Below are positions 43,709-53,049 of a stretch of DNA of 64,000 nt, piece after piece. The stretch is from Rhizobium leguminosarum. GTDB taxonomy: Bacteria > Pseudomonadota > Alphaproteobacteria > Rhizobiales > Rhizobiaceae. Location: NCBI RefSeq assembly GCF_001652265.1, contig NZ_LWBS01000220.1, forward strand, positions 186,001-250,000. Reading direction: 5' to 3'. The notes under the pieces are model-generated. The model was not told the origin of the DNA and did not search any database. It worked only from the letters and a program-made list of their open reading frames with translations. The position numbers and the translations under genes are program-made. Each line of letters begins with the position of its first letter. The stretch's first letter is position 1.

Positions 43709-44134
43709 CTATCCCGCTGCAAGAACCTGGAGGTGCCCGCGCGCGCCGTAGCTGAGGATCGCCCGGTCGGCCGTAAGTAACGGGACGCGATGAAAGCGGG
43801 CTGTTGCAGCGATGATGCGGTCGGCGGGGTCGGCATGAAACTCGCCAGGCAGCCGAACGCTATCTATCGCGATGGAAGGCTCAATCGGTGCGAGCTGGAT
43901 ACCGGGCAGAGACAACGCGCTATCGATCCATCGACCGACATCGTCGCCGAGCGCCAGGCGTCCCTTCTGAACAAGCAACGCGATTTCCCAAGGTGTAATC
44001 GCCGAAACCAGAATCCGGCTTTTCTCCGTCATCTCGTCGATGATGCGCCGGGCTTGTGATCCGAGGCGCGCATCGTCCTGCATTGCCCAGACGAGGATAT
44101 GCGTGTCGATGATGATCAACGAACGGCGTCCCAA
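43709..44134 (-). CDS. PIN-domain toxin (VapC-like)
   Basis: A 141-residue PIN-domain ribonuclease. Acidic active-site residues are seen in IIIDTHILVWAMQDD (Asp10), AITPWEIALLVQKGR (Glu50), HADPADRIIAATA (Asp103, Asp106) and LLTADRAILSY (Asp122). The antitoxin gene precedes it with overlap, the normal order of type II pairs. The ATG at 44134 overlaps the antitoxin by 19 bases; a TTG at 44119 that overlaps the stop by two bases is an alternative start giving a more typical length. Confidence 0.88.
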   Translation of the reverse strand: MGRRSLIIIDTHILVWAMQDDARLGSQARRIIDEMTEKSRILVSAITPWEIALLVQKGRLALGDDVGRWIDSALSLPGIQLAPIEPSIAIDSVRLPGEFHADPADRIIAATARFHRVPLLTADRAILSYGARGHLQVLAAG

Positions 44135-44358
44135 TCTTCTGCTTCAGAAGCCGGAGACAGCGGATCGTCATAGTGCAATACGCTGCCCTTCATCGCGCCG
44201 ATGATACTCCTGCGTCCGCTGGTGTCACGTGCCGGCGAAAGCACGGCAACTGGCCTGCCGCGCTTGGTGATGACGATAGATTCGTCGTCCTTCCCCATCT
44301 GCTCGATAAGGTTCAGGCATTTCGCCTTGAACTCCGCCGCGCCGACCGTCTTGGACAT
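44116..44358 (-). CDS. Phd/YefM-family antitoxin
   Basis: An 80-residue antitoxin. The N-terminal DNA-binding part VGAAEFKAKCLNLIEQM (residues 5-21) with IVITKRGRPVAVLSP near 28-42 is typical of Phd/YefM. The acidic C-terminus (PLSPASEAEDWDAVR) would wrap the PIN toxin. AGGAGA precedes the ATG. Members bind and repress their own promoter, probably in the AT-rich stretch around 44360-44400. Confidence 0.88.
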   Translation of the reverse strand: MSKTVGAAEFKAKCLNLIEQMGKDDESIVITKRGRPVAVLSPARDTSGRRSIIGAMKGSVLHYDDPLSPASEAEDWDAVR

Positions 44359-44421
44359 GACTATATCTCCTGTACATCTATACGGAATATAGAGCCATTT
44401 CCGTATTGAACAAGTGCAAAG

Positions 44422-44450
44422 AAAAAGGCGGGGTCGTGCCCCGCCTTTTT
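44422..44450 (-). terminator. Terminator of the chvE-ggu-dehydratase operon
   Basis: AAAAAGGCGGGG and CCCCGCCTTTTT form a perfect 12-bp stem with a 5-base loop; T runs are present on either strand. It lies 22 bp beyond the stop of the dehydratase gene and upstream of the antitoxin promoter. Confidence 0.88.
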
Positions 44451-44471
44451 CTCGTTATGGATTGAACCGCG

Positions 44472-46211
44472 CTAGTGGCTGTCCTTGCCGACCGCATTTC
44501 CGCGACATCCTTTGAGGAAGTCGAGGTCGGCGCCGGTATCCGCTCCTTCGACATGCTGCTGATGCAAGAAGGCATAGCCGGATGTGGGCAGATCATGGTT
44601 CGGCTGCCACTCGGCGAGCCGCCGTGCCAGTTCCTCCTCGGAAACGTCGAGATGCAGACGACGGTTCGGCACATCCAGCTCGATCATGTCGCCGTTTTTC
44701 ACGACCGCGAGCGGCCCGCCGACCGCCGCTTCCGGCGATGTGTGCAGCACGACGGTGCCGTAGGCCGTTCCCGACATGCGGGCGTCGGAAATGCGCACCA
44801 TGTCGAGGATGCCCTTCTTGAGCACCTTCGGCGGCAGTCCCATATTGCCGACCTCGGCCATCCCGGGATAGCCCTTCGGCCCACAGTTCTTCATGACCAT
44901 GATGCAGGTTTCGTCGATGTCGAGGTGATCGTCGTTGATCTTGGCCTTGTAGTCGTCGATGTCCTCGAAGACAACAGCCCTGCCCCGGTGCACCAGCAGA
45001 TGCGGCGAAGCCGCCGAAGGCTTCAGCACTGCGCCCTTCGGGGCGAGATTGCCGCGCAGCACGACAATACCGCCCGAAGCTGTCAGCGCCTTTTCAGCCG
45101 GCAGGATAACATCTTCGTTCCAGTTGACGACGTCCTTGACCTCGTCCCAGACGGTTTCGCCGGATACCGTCAGCGCCTCCTTGTGCAGGAGGCCCGCCTC
45201 GCCGAGGCGCTTCAGCACCACCGGCAGGCCGCCGGCATAGAAGAACTCCTCCATCAGGTACTTGCCCGACGGCATCAGGTTGACGATGGTCGGGACGTCA
45301 CGGCCGCAGCGGTCCCAGTCGTCAAGCGAAAGATCGATGCCGACACGGCCGGCGATCGCGAGCAGGTGGATGACGGCATTGGTCGATCCGCCGATGGCCG
45401 CGTTGGTGCGGATGGCATTCTCGAAGGCTTGCTTCGTCATGATCTCGGAGGGCTTCAGGTCGTCCTTGACCATTTGCACGATACGCCGGCCGGTCAGCTG
45501 CGCCATGACCTTGCGGCGGGAATCGACGCCCGGGATCGCGGCGTTGCCGGAAAGCGCCATGCCGAGCGCCTCGGCCATGGAAGCCATGGTGGAGGCGGTG
45601 CCCATGGTGTTGCAGGTGCCCGACGAACGGCTCATCGAGGCTTCCGCCTCGAGGAATTCGGCTTGCGTCATCTCGCCGGCCTTCACCATTTCGGAAAACT
45701 TCCACAGATGCGTGCCCGAGCCGACGCGCTCACCACGGAAATAGCCGTTCAGCATCGGTCCGCCAGTGACGACGATCGAAGGCAGGTCGCAGGAAGCGGC
45801 CCCCATGATAAGTGACGGCGTGGTCTTGTCGCAGCCGACCAACAATACGCAGCCATCCATCGGCTGGCCGCGGATCGCCTCTTCCACCGCAAGCGCCGCA
45901 AGATTGCGGTACATCATCGCGGTCGGACGGAAGGTGTTTTCGGATGCCGAGAACACCGGCACCTCAAGCGGGAAGCCGCCGGCCTCCCATACACCCGCCT
46001 TCACCTTCTCGGCGAGCTCTCTGAGATGACCGTTGCACGGGGTCATATCCGACCAGGTGTTGAGGATGCCGATCACCGGCCGGCCGTCGAACAGGTCGTG
46101 CGGATAACCCTGGTTCTTAAGCCAGCCGCGATGATAGATCACATCGCGGCTCGTACCGCCGTACCATTCCTGCGACCTCAGCCTGCGCGGCCATTCCGCT
46201 TTCTTTTTCAT
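44472..46211 (-). CDS. L-arabinonate dehydratase (IlvD/EDD family)
   Basis: A 579-residue [2Fe-2S] dehydratase. It has the same length as the characterised L-arabinonate dehydratase of R. leguminosarum bv. trifolii and its beginning KKKAEWPRRLRSQEWYGGT. Cluster cysteines are in WSDMTPCNGHL near 54-64, VGCDKTTPS near 124-132 and SSGTCNTMGTAST near 195-207. The catalytic Ser region is ISDARMSGTAYGTVVLH near 474-490. The enzyme dehydrates L-arabinonate, D-fuconate or D-xylonate-type acids to 2-keto-3-deoxy acids. It is last in the operon that begins with chvE, joining pentose uptake to the non-phosphorylative pathway. Confidence 0.92.
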   Translation of the reverse strand: MKKKAEWPRRLRSQEWYGGTSRDVIYHRGWLKNQGYPHDLFDGRPVIGILNTWSDMTPCNGHLRELAEKVKAGVWEAGGFPLEVPVFSASENTFRPTAMMYRNLAALAVEEAIRGQPMDGCVLLVGCDKTTPSLIMGAASCDLPSIVVTGGPMLNGYFRGERVGSGTHLWKFSEMVKAGEMTQAEFLEAEASMSRSSGTCNTMGTASTMASMAEALGMALSGNAAIPGVDSRRKVMAQLTGRRIVQMVKDDLKPSEIMTKQAFENAIRTNAAIGGSTNAVIHLLAIAGRVGIDLSLDDWDRCGRDVPTIVNLMPSGKYLMEEFFYAGGLPVVLKRLGEAGLLHKEALTVSGETVWDEVKDVVNWNEDVILPAEKALTASGGIVVLRGNLAPKGAVLKPSAASPHLLVHRGRAVVFEDIDDYKAKINDDHLDIDETCIMVMKNCGPKGYPGMAEVGNMGLPPKVLKKGILDMVRISDARMSGTAYGTVVLHTSPEAAVGGPLAVVKNGDMIELDVPNRRLHLDVSEEELARRLAEWQPNHDLPTSGYAFLHQQHVEGADTGADLDFLKGCRGNAVGKDSH

Positions 46212-46272
46212 AGTCTCTATCCTTCAGGATATCGCCGGACCGCCTCGTACGGCCCGGGTTATCGCACTTGTC

Positions 46273-47706
46273 TCAAGCCAGGGTGTAGGCGGTCTTGACG
46301 ATTGTGTAGAATTCGGCGGCGTACTTGCCCTGCTCGCGCGGACCGTAGGACGAGCCCTTGCGGCCGCCGAACGGCACGTGGAAATCGACGCCTGCCGTCG
46401 GCAGGTTCACCATCACCATGCCGGCCTCGGAATTGCGCTTGAAGTGCGTCGCATGTTTCAGGCTCGTCGTGGCGATGCCGGCCGAAAGGCCGAACGGCGT
46501 ATCGTTGGCGATGGCAAGCGCCTCGTCGTAATCCTTCGCCCGGATCACCGAGACCACAGGTCCAAAGATTTCCTCGCGCGAAATCCGCATCTGGTTGGTT
46601 GCCTCGGTAAACAGCGTCGGCTGCAGGTAAAAGCCGGGCGTGTCGCGCGAGATCACCTCGCCGCCGAAGGCGAGCTTGGCGCCTTCCGACCTGCCGATAT
46701 CGATATAGTCGGTATCGGTCTTCAGCTGCCGCTCATCGACGACAGGGCCGATATGAGTGCCGGCCTTCAGCGCGTTGTCGACGACGAGCGTCTTCAGCTT
46801 GTCGGTGAGTGCTGCGACGAACTTGTCGTGAATGCCTTCGGTGACGATCAGCCGCGAGGAGGCGGTGCAGCGCTGGCCGGTCGAGAAGAAGCCGGAATTG
46901 GCGGCCGCCTCGACGGCGACATTGAGATCGGCATCGTCGAGCACGACCATCGGGTTCTTGCCGCCCATTTCCAGCTGAAACTTGCGGTTATGCTCGATGG
47001 AGGCGGCGGCGACACGTCTGCCGGTGCCGGTGGAACCAGTGAAGGTGATGCCGTGAACGTCGGGGCTTTCGAGCATGGCCTGACCGACCACCGAACCCTT
47101 GCCCATGACGAGGTTCAGCACGCCCTTCGGCAGGCCGGCGCGGTGCAGGATATCGACGATCGCCCAGGAACAGGCGGGCACCAGTTCGGCCGGCTTGAAG
47201 ACGACGGTGTTGCCGTAGCAGAGCGCCGGCGCGATCTTCCAGGCGGGAATGGCGATCGGGAAGTTCCACGGTGTGATGATGCCGATGACGCCGAGAGCCT
47301 CGCGGGTGATCTCGATGCCAATATTCGGACGAACCGACGGGAGGACCTCGCCGGCCAGCCTCAGCGCCTCACCGGCGAAGAATTCGAAAATCTGCGAAGC
47401 GCGAATAACCTCACCGGTGGCTTCCGGCAGCGTCTTGCCTTCTTCGCGGGCAAGCAACGCGCCCAGTTCGTCCTTACGCGCCATGATCTCGTCGCCGGCC
47501 TTCTTCAGGATGACGTGGCGCTCCCAGATGCCCGACCGCGACCAGGCCGGGAAAGCGGCCTTGGCGGCAGCGATGGCGTCTCTCGTGTCATCAGCGCTGC
47601 CGTCGGCATAGAGGCCGACGACTTCGTTCGTATCCGACGGGTTGATATTCTTCGTCGCGTTCGAGCCGACCCATTCGCCGGCGATCAGGTTTTGATAAAT
47701 GGTCAT
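46273..47706 (-). CDS. Aldehyde dehydrogenase, probable 2-ketoglutarate semialdehyde dehydrogenase
   Basis: A 477-residue NAD(P)-dependent ALDH. Seen are TPWNFPIAIPAWK near 145-157, the catalytic Glu in LEMGGKNPMVV near 249-259, the catalytic Cys in FSTGQRCTASSR near 279-290, and EIFGPVVSV near 384-392. In the non-phosphorylative arabinose/xylose route the last step oxidises 2-ketoglutarate semialdehyde to 2-ketoglutarate. The position between gguC and the arabinonate dehydratase supports that role, although sequence alone cannot fix the substrate. AGGAGG precedes the ATG. Confidence 0.85.
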   Translation of the reverse strand: MTIYQNLIAGEWVGSNATKNINPSDTNEVVGLYADGSADDTRDAIAAAKAAFPAWSRSGIWERHVILKKAGDEIMARKDELGALLAREEGKTLPEATGEVIRASQIFEFFAGEALRLAGEVLPSVRPNIGIEITREALGVIGIITPWNFPIAIPAWKIAPALCYGNTVVFKPAELVPACSWAIVDILHRAGLPKGVLNLVMGKGSVVGQAMLESPDVHGITFTGSTGTGRRVAAASIEHNRKFQLEMGGKNPMVVLDDADLNVAVEAAANSGFFSTGQRCTASSRLIVTEGIHDKFVAALTDKLKTLVVDNALKAGTHIGPVVDERQLKTDTDYIDIGRSEGAKLAFGGEVISRDTPGFYLQPTLFTEATNQMRISREEIFGPVVSVIRAKDYDEALAIANDTPFGLSAGIATTSLKHATHFKRNSEAGMVMVNLPTAGVDFHVPFGGRKGSSYGPREQGKYAAEFYTIVKTAYTLA

Positions 47707-47774
47707 GGGCTTAACAAGCCTCCTTTACCGTTTACGAGCACGATCCGGCCGCCAAATGCGGCCAGGTCTTGAAT

Positions 47775-48779
47775 TCAGAGCTGCCTGACGGCGATCTCTT
47801 CCTCGGCGGCTATCTTGAGCGGATTACGGAGCGACAGGCCGAAATCGGCGACTTCGATCTCGAACACATCGCCCTCTTCGGTCTTGACGCCATCGGCAAA
47901 GGAAAGGGTCGCCGTGCCGAACATATGGACGTGAACATCGCCCGGAACACGGAAGAGGCCATATTTGAAATGGTGGTATTCCAGATTGGCGAAGGTGTGC
48001 GACATGTTCGCCTCACCGGACAGGAACGGCTTTTCGAAAATCACCTTGTCGCCGCGCTTGATGCGCGAGGTGCCGCGAATATCCTCGGGGGCCGCGCCGA
48101 CGCGGATTTCCGGGCCGAAGCTTGCCGGACGCAGCTTCGAATGGGCGAGATAGAGATAGTTGATCCGCTCGGTGACGTGATCGGAAAATTCGTTCGACAG
48201 CGCAAAGCCGATGCGGAAGGGCGAGCCGTCCTTGGCGATCACGTAGATGCCGGCCATTTCAGGCTCTTCGCCGCCATCGAGCGCGAAGGAAGGAGAAACC
48301 AGCGGCGCGCCGGGTGCAGCGGCTCCATAACCGTTACCCTTGTAGAACCATTCAGGCTGGACGCCCTTTTCGCCGGCCTTCGGCTTGCCGTTCTCGAGTC
48401 CCATCTTGAACATCTTCATCGAGTCCGTCAGGGTTTCCTCGGCGGCTTCGGTGGTCTTCTTGTGCATGGAATCGCGCGTTGCCGCCGAGCCCAAATGCGT
48501 CAGGCCGGTGCCGGTCAGATGCAGATGGGCGGCGTCGGGATGGGTGATCGGCGGCAAGAAGCAGCCTTCCGCATAGGCCTTTTCAAGATCGACGGCGTCC
48601 CCGTAGCCATGCGCTTCGATGACTGAGGCAAGGGACTTGCCGCCGTCTGCGGCTTCCATCGCCAGCGCATAGACGCTGACGGCGTTCTTGACCGACTTGG
48701 CAGCGCCGCCTGGTTCGCGCACGGCGACGATGATCTCTCCGTTTGCACCCTTGATCTGTGAAATAAGCACGTTACTCAT
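47775..48779 (-). CDS. gguC: GguC / AraD1-family protein (FAH-like fold)
   Basis: A 334-residue protein known as GguC in Agrobacterium, where it follows chvE-gguA-gguB, and annotated as AraD1 family. The C-terminal half resembles the FAH/keto-acid hydrolase-dehydratase fold: MAGIYVIAKDGSPFRIGFAL near 175-194, NEFSDHVTE near 196-204, RPASFGPEIRVG near 218-229. A role as 2-keto-3-deoxy-L-arabinonate dehydratase is likely. With the neighbouring arabinonate dehydratase and ALDH it would complete conversion of L-arabinonate to 2-ketoglutarate. AGGAAAAGG precedes the ATG. Confidence 0.88.
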   Translation of the reverse strand: MSNVLISQIKGANGEIIVAVREPGGAAKSVKNAVSVYALAMEAADGGKSLASVIEAHGYGDAVDLEKAYAEGCFLPPITHPDAAHLHLTGTGLTHLGSAATRDSMHKKTTEAAEETLTDSMKMFKMGLENGKPKAGEKGVQPEWFYKGNGYGAAAPGAPLVSPSFALDGGEEPEMAGIYVIAKDGSPFRIGFALSNEFSDHVTERINYLYLAHSKLRPASFGPEIRVGAAPEDIRGTSRIKRGDKVIFEKPFLSGEANMSHTFANLEYHHFKYGLFRVPGDVHVHMFGTATLSFADGVKTEEGDVFEIEVADFGLSLRNPLKIAAEEEIAVRQL

Positions 48780-48875
48780 CCTTTTCCTTTGGCGATGGCA
48801 TAGCGACGCCTCTCCGGCTCCATGCGGAGCCGGAATTCAGATTTCTTATGACTGCGAGCGGGTGCCGAGCTAAGC

Positions 48876-50087
48876 TCAGCCCTTGTTCTTATTGTAAACG
48901 TCGAAGAATACGGCAGCGAGAAGCACCGCACCCTTGACCATCTGCTGCGAGTCGGTACCGAGACCGTGGATCGACATGCCGTTGTTCATGATGCCCATAA
49001 TCAGAGCGCCGATAACAGCACCGGTCACCTTGCCGACGCCGCCCTGGGCGGATGCGCCGCCGATGAAGCAGGCCGCGATCACGTCGAGTTCAAGACCGAA
49101 GCCACCTTTGGCCGTTGCCGAATTGAGACGCAGGGCAACGATCAGTCCGGCCAGTCCGGCAAGCAGGCCCATGTTTGCGAACGTCAGGAAGGTCAGCCGC
49201 TCAGTGTTGATACCGGAAAGCTTCGTCGCCTTCTCATTGCCGCCCATGGCGTAGATGCGGCGGCCGATCGTCGTGCGGCGGGTAATGAAGGCATAAGCAG
49301 CCACCAGAACAAGCATGACCATCAGCACATTCGGGAAGCCGCGATAGATCGACAGTTGGTAGCCGAGCGCCAGAATGGCGAAGGTGACGAGGGCGTTCTG
49401 GACGAGGAAAAAGCCCAGCGGCTCGACGTCATTGCCATGCTTTTCATTCGATAGGCGTTTGCGCCATGCCAGGTAGAAGAGGGTTACGGCGCCGACAACG
49501 GTCAGAATGATCGAGGTCGAGTTGATGCCGCCCATATCGAAAGCGTTCGGCAGGAAGCCGATGCTGATCAGCTGGAAAGCCGGCGGGAAAGGACCGATGC
49601 TGGTGCCGGTCCCCGATGCCGTCATCACGAACAGCGTCAGGCCGCGGAAGACCAACATGCCGGCCAGTGTGACGATGAAGGACGGGATCTTGTGATAAGC
49701 GACGAAATAGCCCTGGATGCCGCCGACAAGCGCGCCCATGGCAAGGCAGACGATACCCGCCAGGACATAGTTGGTGTGCCATTGCACCGTCATGACGCCG
49801 GCGATGGCGCCGATGAAGCCGACGACCGAGCCGACAGAAAGATCGATATGGCCGGCGACGATCACCAGCAGCATGCCGAGCGCCATGATGACGATGAACG
49901 AGTTCTGCAGAATGATGTTTGTCAGGTTGAGCGGCCTGAAGAGAACGCCACCGGTCGAGAATTGGAAGAACACCATGATCGCGATGAGGGCGATAAACAT
50001 GCCGTATTCGCGGATGTTACCGCGAACGTAGTCTCCGACGGAGACGACACGCCCCTGCTCAGCGATGGGTTGATTGATCGGCGTCAT
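48876..50087 (-). CDS. gguB: Sugar ABC transporter permease GguB
   Basis: A 403-residue BPD_transp_2-type permease with about ten to twelve hydrophobic segments. Examples are [20 protein letters not shown] near 60-79, the family block [20 protein letters not shown] near 77-96, and [20 protein letters not shown] near 285-304, which contacts the ATPase. It forms the channel for the ChvE-delivered sugar with GguA. The start overlaps the gguA stop by four bases (ATGA), indicating coupling. Confidence 0.93.
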   Translation of the reverse strand: MTPINQPIAEQGRVVSVGDYVRGNIREYGMFIALIAIMVFFQFSTGGVLFRPLNLTNIILQNSFIVIMALGMLLVIVAGHIDLSVGSVVGFIGAIAGVMTVQWHTNYVLAGIVCLAMGALVGGIQGYFVAYHKIPSFIVTLAGMLVFRGLTLFVMTASGTGTSIGPFPPAFQLISIGFLPNAFDMGGINSTSIILTVVGAVTLFYLAWRKRLSNEKHGNDVEPLGFFLVQNALVTFAILALGYQLSIYRGFPNVLMVMLVLVAAYAFITRRTTIGRRIYAMGGNEKATKLSGINTERLTFLTFANMGLLAGLAGLIVALRLNSATAKGGFGLELDVIAACFIGGASAQGGVGKVTGAVIGALIMGIMNNGMSIHGLGTDSQQMVKGAVLLAAVFFDVYNKNKG

Positions 50088-51622
50088 TGTTTCTTCTCCC
50101 CTGAGCGCATGATAGCGCGCATGATGGTTTCCTGGCTTGCTTCTCCCTTCGGCAGTTCTGCGACGATGCGTCCTTCGTTCATCACGTAGATGCGGTCACA
50201 CGTGCCGAGCAGTTCGGGCATTTCCGATGAGATCATCAGAACGCCCTTTCCATCGGCGGCAAGCTGGTTGATGATAGTATAAATTTCATATTTTGCGCCA
50301 ACGTCGATGCCGCGCGTCGGCTCGTCGAGGATCAAAATATCCGGATCGGAGAACAGCCACTTCGACAGCACCACCTTCTGCTGGTTGCCGCCGGAAAGAT
50401 TGACCGCCTCCTGGAAGATGCTGGATGAACGGATGCGCAACTTCGACCGATAGTCGGTCGCAACCCTGGACTCCTTGACGCTGTCGATAACGGACGCATT
50501 CGACACCGCCTTCAAATTGACGAGCGTCGTGTTGTGCAGGATCGTATCGTTGAGCACGAGGCCGAGTTGCTTGCGGTCTTCGGTAACGTAGGCGAGACCT
50601 GCGTCAATCGCCTTGCGCACGGTGCTGACGTCGACCGGCTTGCCGTGCATCAGCGCCTCGCCCGAAACCTTATGACCATAGGCCTTGCCGAACAGGCTCA
50701 TGGCGAATTCGGTGCGCCCTGCCCCCATCAGACCAGCGATACCAACGACTTCGCCCCTGCGGACGGTGATGTTGATATTGTGCAGGACCTGACGGTCGCG
50801 GTGCTGCTGGTGATAGGCGTTCCAGTTCTTCACTTCGAGAATGGTTTCGCCGATCGGCACCGAACGCGGAGGGTAGCGGTCCTCGAGATCGCGACCGACC
50901 ATGTTGCGGATGATGATGTCTTCGCTGATCTCGTCCGCGTGACAGTCGAGCGTCTTGACCGTCATGCCGTCGCGCAGGACCGTGATCTGGTCGGCGACCT
51001 TGCGGATCTCGTTCAGCTTATGGGAAATGATGATCGAAGTGATGCCCTGCTTGCGGAACTCCATGAGCAGAGTGAGCAGCGCGTCGGAATCACGTTCATT
51101 GAGCGAAGCGGTCGGCTCGTCCAGGATGAGCAGCTTGACGCTCTTCGACAGCGCCTTGGCGATCTCGACGAGCTGCTGCTTGCCGACGCCGATGTCGGTC
51201 ACCAGCGTGTTCGGAGATTCGGACAGGCCTACTTTCTTCAGCAGCTGCTTCGTGCGGTTGAATGTCTCGTCCCAGCTGATGACGCCGCTCTTGGCATTCT
51301 CGTTGCCGAGGAAGATGTTTTCGCCGATCGACAGCAACGGCACAAGCGCCAGTTCCTGGTGAATGATGACGATGCCGATTTCTTCTGAGTCCTTCAGGAC
51401 CTTGAAATTGCGCGTCTCGCCTTCGTAGACGATGTCGCCTTCATAGCTTCCTGTGGGATAGACGCCTGATAGCACTTTCATCAGGGTCGATTTGCCGGCC
51501 CCGTTTTCGCCCACCAATGCGTGGATTTCACCCTGGCGAACCTTGAGGTTCACATTCTCCAGCGCCTTGACGCCCGGGAACGTCTTGGTGATGCTCCGCA
51601 TTTCGAGGATGGTATTGTCCAT
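50084..51622 (-). CDS. gguA: Sugar ABC transporter ATPase GguA (two ABC domains)
   Basis: A 512-residue double ATPase of the sugar type. The first domain has Walker [10 protein letters not shown] near 40-48 and Walker [12 protein letters not shown] near 162-172. The second has a degenerate Walker [11 protein letters not shown] near 295-304, the signature LSGGNQQKV near 405-413 and Walker [13 protein letters not shown] near 424-435. I take the ATG at 51622 (GGAAC upstream, family-like start [11 protein letters not shown]); an in-frame start at 51652 adds ten residues. A strong hairpin separates it from chvE. Confidence 0.93.
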   Translation of the reverse strand: MDNTILEMRSITKTFPGVKALENVNLKVRQGEIHALVGENGAGKSTLMKVLSGVYPTGSYEGDIVYEGETRNFKVLKDSEEIGIVIIHQELALVPLLSIGENIFLGNENAKSGVISWDETFNRTKQLLKKVGLSESPNTLVTDIGVGKQQLVEIAKALSKSVKLLILDEPTASLNERDSDALLTLLMEFRKQGITSIIISHKLNEIRKVADQITVLRDGMTVKTLDCHADEISEDIIIRNMVGRDLEDRYPPRSVPIGETILEVKNWNAYHQQHRDRQVLHNINITVRRGEVVGIAGLMGAGRTEFAMSLFGKAYGHKVSGEALMHGKPVDVSTVRKAIDAGLAYVTEDRKQLGLVLNDTILHNTTLVNLKAVSNASVIDSVKESRVATDYRSKLRIRSSSIFQEAVNLSGGNQQKVVLSKWLFSDPDILILDEPTRGIDVGAKYEIYTIINQLAADGKGVLMISSEMPELLGTCDRIYVMNEGRIVAELPKGEASQETIMRAIMRSGEKKQ

Positions 51623-51677
51623 AGTCAAAGTTCCAGCGCCGACAGCCGTCAAGCGGCTGGGCGATCATAAAATCGAA

Positions 51678-51707
51678 GACCGGAACCCGCAAGCGCGGGT
51701 TCCGGTC
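51678..51707 (-). terminator. Intra-operon hairpin between chvE and gguA
   Basis: GACCGGAACCCGC and GCGGGTTCCGGTC form a perfect 13-bp stem with a 4-base loop, placed 8 bp after the chvE stop. On the minus strand it is followed by TTCGATTTTATG, a poor T run. Such hairpins behind a binding-protein gene usually stabilise its mRNA or end part of the transcripts, raising ChvE relative to GguAB. Confidence 0.75.
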
Positions 51708-51714
51708 CTTCTCA

Positions 51715-52779
51715 TTACTTCAGCTTGTCTTCAGAGTAGTAACCGCTGTCGACGAGGATCTGCTTGTAGTTGGTCTTGTCGACGGCAACCGGCTTCAGCA
51801 GATAGGACGGGACGACCTTGACGCCGTTGTCGTAGGTCTTCGTGTCGTTGACCTCAGGCTCCTTGCCGGACATGACGGCGTCGACCATGGCAACAGTGAC
51901 CTTGGCGAGTTCGCGAGTGTCCTTGAAGATCGTCGAGTGCTGTTCGCCAGCGATGATCGACTTGACCGACGGGATTTCAGCGTCCTGACCGGTGACGATC
52001 GGGAGCGGCTGAGCCGCGGTACCGTAACCAACGCCCTTCAGCGAGGAGATGATACCGATGGACAGACCGTCGTAAGGCGACAGAACGGCATCGACCTTGG
52101 CGTCGGTGTAGTTGGCCGAGAGCAGGTTGTCCATGCGGGCCTGGGCCGTTGCCGGATCCCAACGCAGCGTGCCGACCTTGTCCATGCCGGTCTGGCCGGA
52201 CTTCACGACGAGCTTGCCGCTGTCGATATAGGGCTGCAGGACAGACATTGCGCCATCATAGAAGAAGAAGGCGTTGTTGTCGTCAGGCGAGCCGCCGAAC
52301 AGTTCGATGTTGAACGGGCCCTTGCCATCCTTGAGGCCGAGGCCGTCAACGATGGAGCCAGCCTGCAGAACGCCGACCTGGAAGTTGTCGAAAGTGGCGT
52401 AGTAGTCGACGTTGCCCGAATCGCGGATCAGGCGGTCGTAAGCGATGACCTTGATGCCGGCGTCGTGTGCCTTCTGGAGAACGTCGGAAAGCGTCGTGCC
52501 GTCGATCGAAGCGATGACGAGAACCTTGGCACCCTTGGTGACCATGTTTTCGATCTGCGAAAGCTGGTTCGGAATGTCGTCGTCGCCATACTGCAGGTCA
52601 GTGCCGTAACCGGCAGCCTGCAGCTGCTTCACGATGTTGTTGCCGTCGTCGATCCAGCGGGCAGAAGCCTTGGTCGGCATTGCGATGCCGACGGTACCCT
52701 TATCCGCGGCCAGAGCCGGTGCAACGAACGAAGCGACGCCGAAGGCAGCCGCAGCCATCAATGAGATAATGGATTTCAT
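51715..52779 (-). CDS. chvE: Multiple-sugar-binding periplasmic protein ChvE
   Basis: A 354-residue periplasmic binding protein with a signal peptide ([20 protein letters not shown], cleavage after ALA near residue 24). [20 protein letters not shown] near 29-48, [15 protein letters not shown] near 86-100 and [14 protein letters not shown] near 237-250 are of ChvE type. In Agrobacterium ChvE binds arabinose, galactose, xylose and other sugars, feeds the GguAB transporter and signals to VirA. GGGAGAGAG precedes the ATG. It heads the operon chvE-gguA-gguB-gguC-ALDH-dehydratase and is divergent from gbpR. Confidence 0.94.
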   Translation of the reverse strand: MKSIISLMAAAAFGVASFVAPALAADKGTVGIAMPTKASARWIDDGNNIVKQLQAAGYGTDLQYGDDDIPNQLSQIENMVTKGAKVLVIASIDGTTLSDVLQKAHDAGIKVIAYDRLIRDSGNVDYYATFDNFQVGVLQAGSIVDGLGLKDGKGPFNIELFGGSPDDNNAFFFYDGAMSVLQPYIDSGKLVVKSGQTGMDKVGTLRWDPATAQARMDNLLSANYTDAKVDAVLSPYDGLSIGIISSLKGVGYGTAAQPLPIVTGQDAEIPSVKSIIAGEQHSTIFKDTRELAKVTVAMVDAVMSGKEPEVNDTKTYDNGVKVVPSYLLKPVAVDKTNYKQILVDSGYYSEDKLK

Positions 52780-53049
52780 TTCTCTCTCCCTTGTTAATAA
52801 GCAGCGGACGAAAAATCGCCCGCCCCGAAACTGTGGCAGGTTCCGTATTGGATAGTTACTTCAGATGGTGAGAAACGAAGTAGGTCTCCTCCACGATCTC
52901 ACACGTGTTGAGTGCCAACCAGCACACGGCGGCAAACTGGTATGGATTCCTATAACTGTCAAATAGAATAAGTGCTAACGTGCATAACAATTTTGGTATA
53001 TCGTTAAAAAGTATTACTTTTGATGGAGCGCAGCGAGGAGGCTGCAACC
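52780..53049. promoter_or_regulatory. Divergent regulatory region between chvE and gbpR
   Basis: The 270-bp AT-rich space carries both promoters. On the minus strand TTGACA (complement of 52957-52962) is a candidate -35 for chvE, though no good -10 was found. A perfect 8-bp palindrome ACACGTGT lies at 52901-52908. GbpR, a LysR-type activator of chvE in Agrobacterium, should bind here; its exact site was not identified. Confidence 0.5.

Noticed and set aside
44475..45815. Antisense frame of 446 codons across the arabinonate dehydratase
   Set aside because: A shadow frame; the minus-strand protein is complete and recognised.
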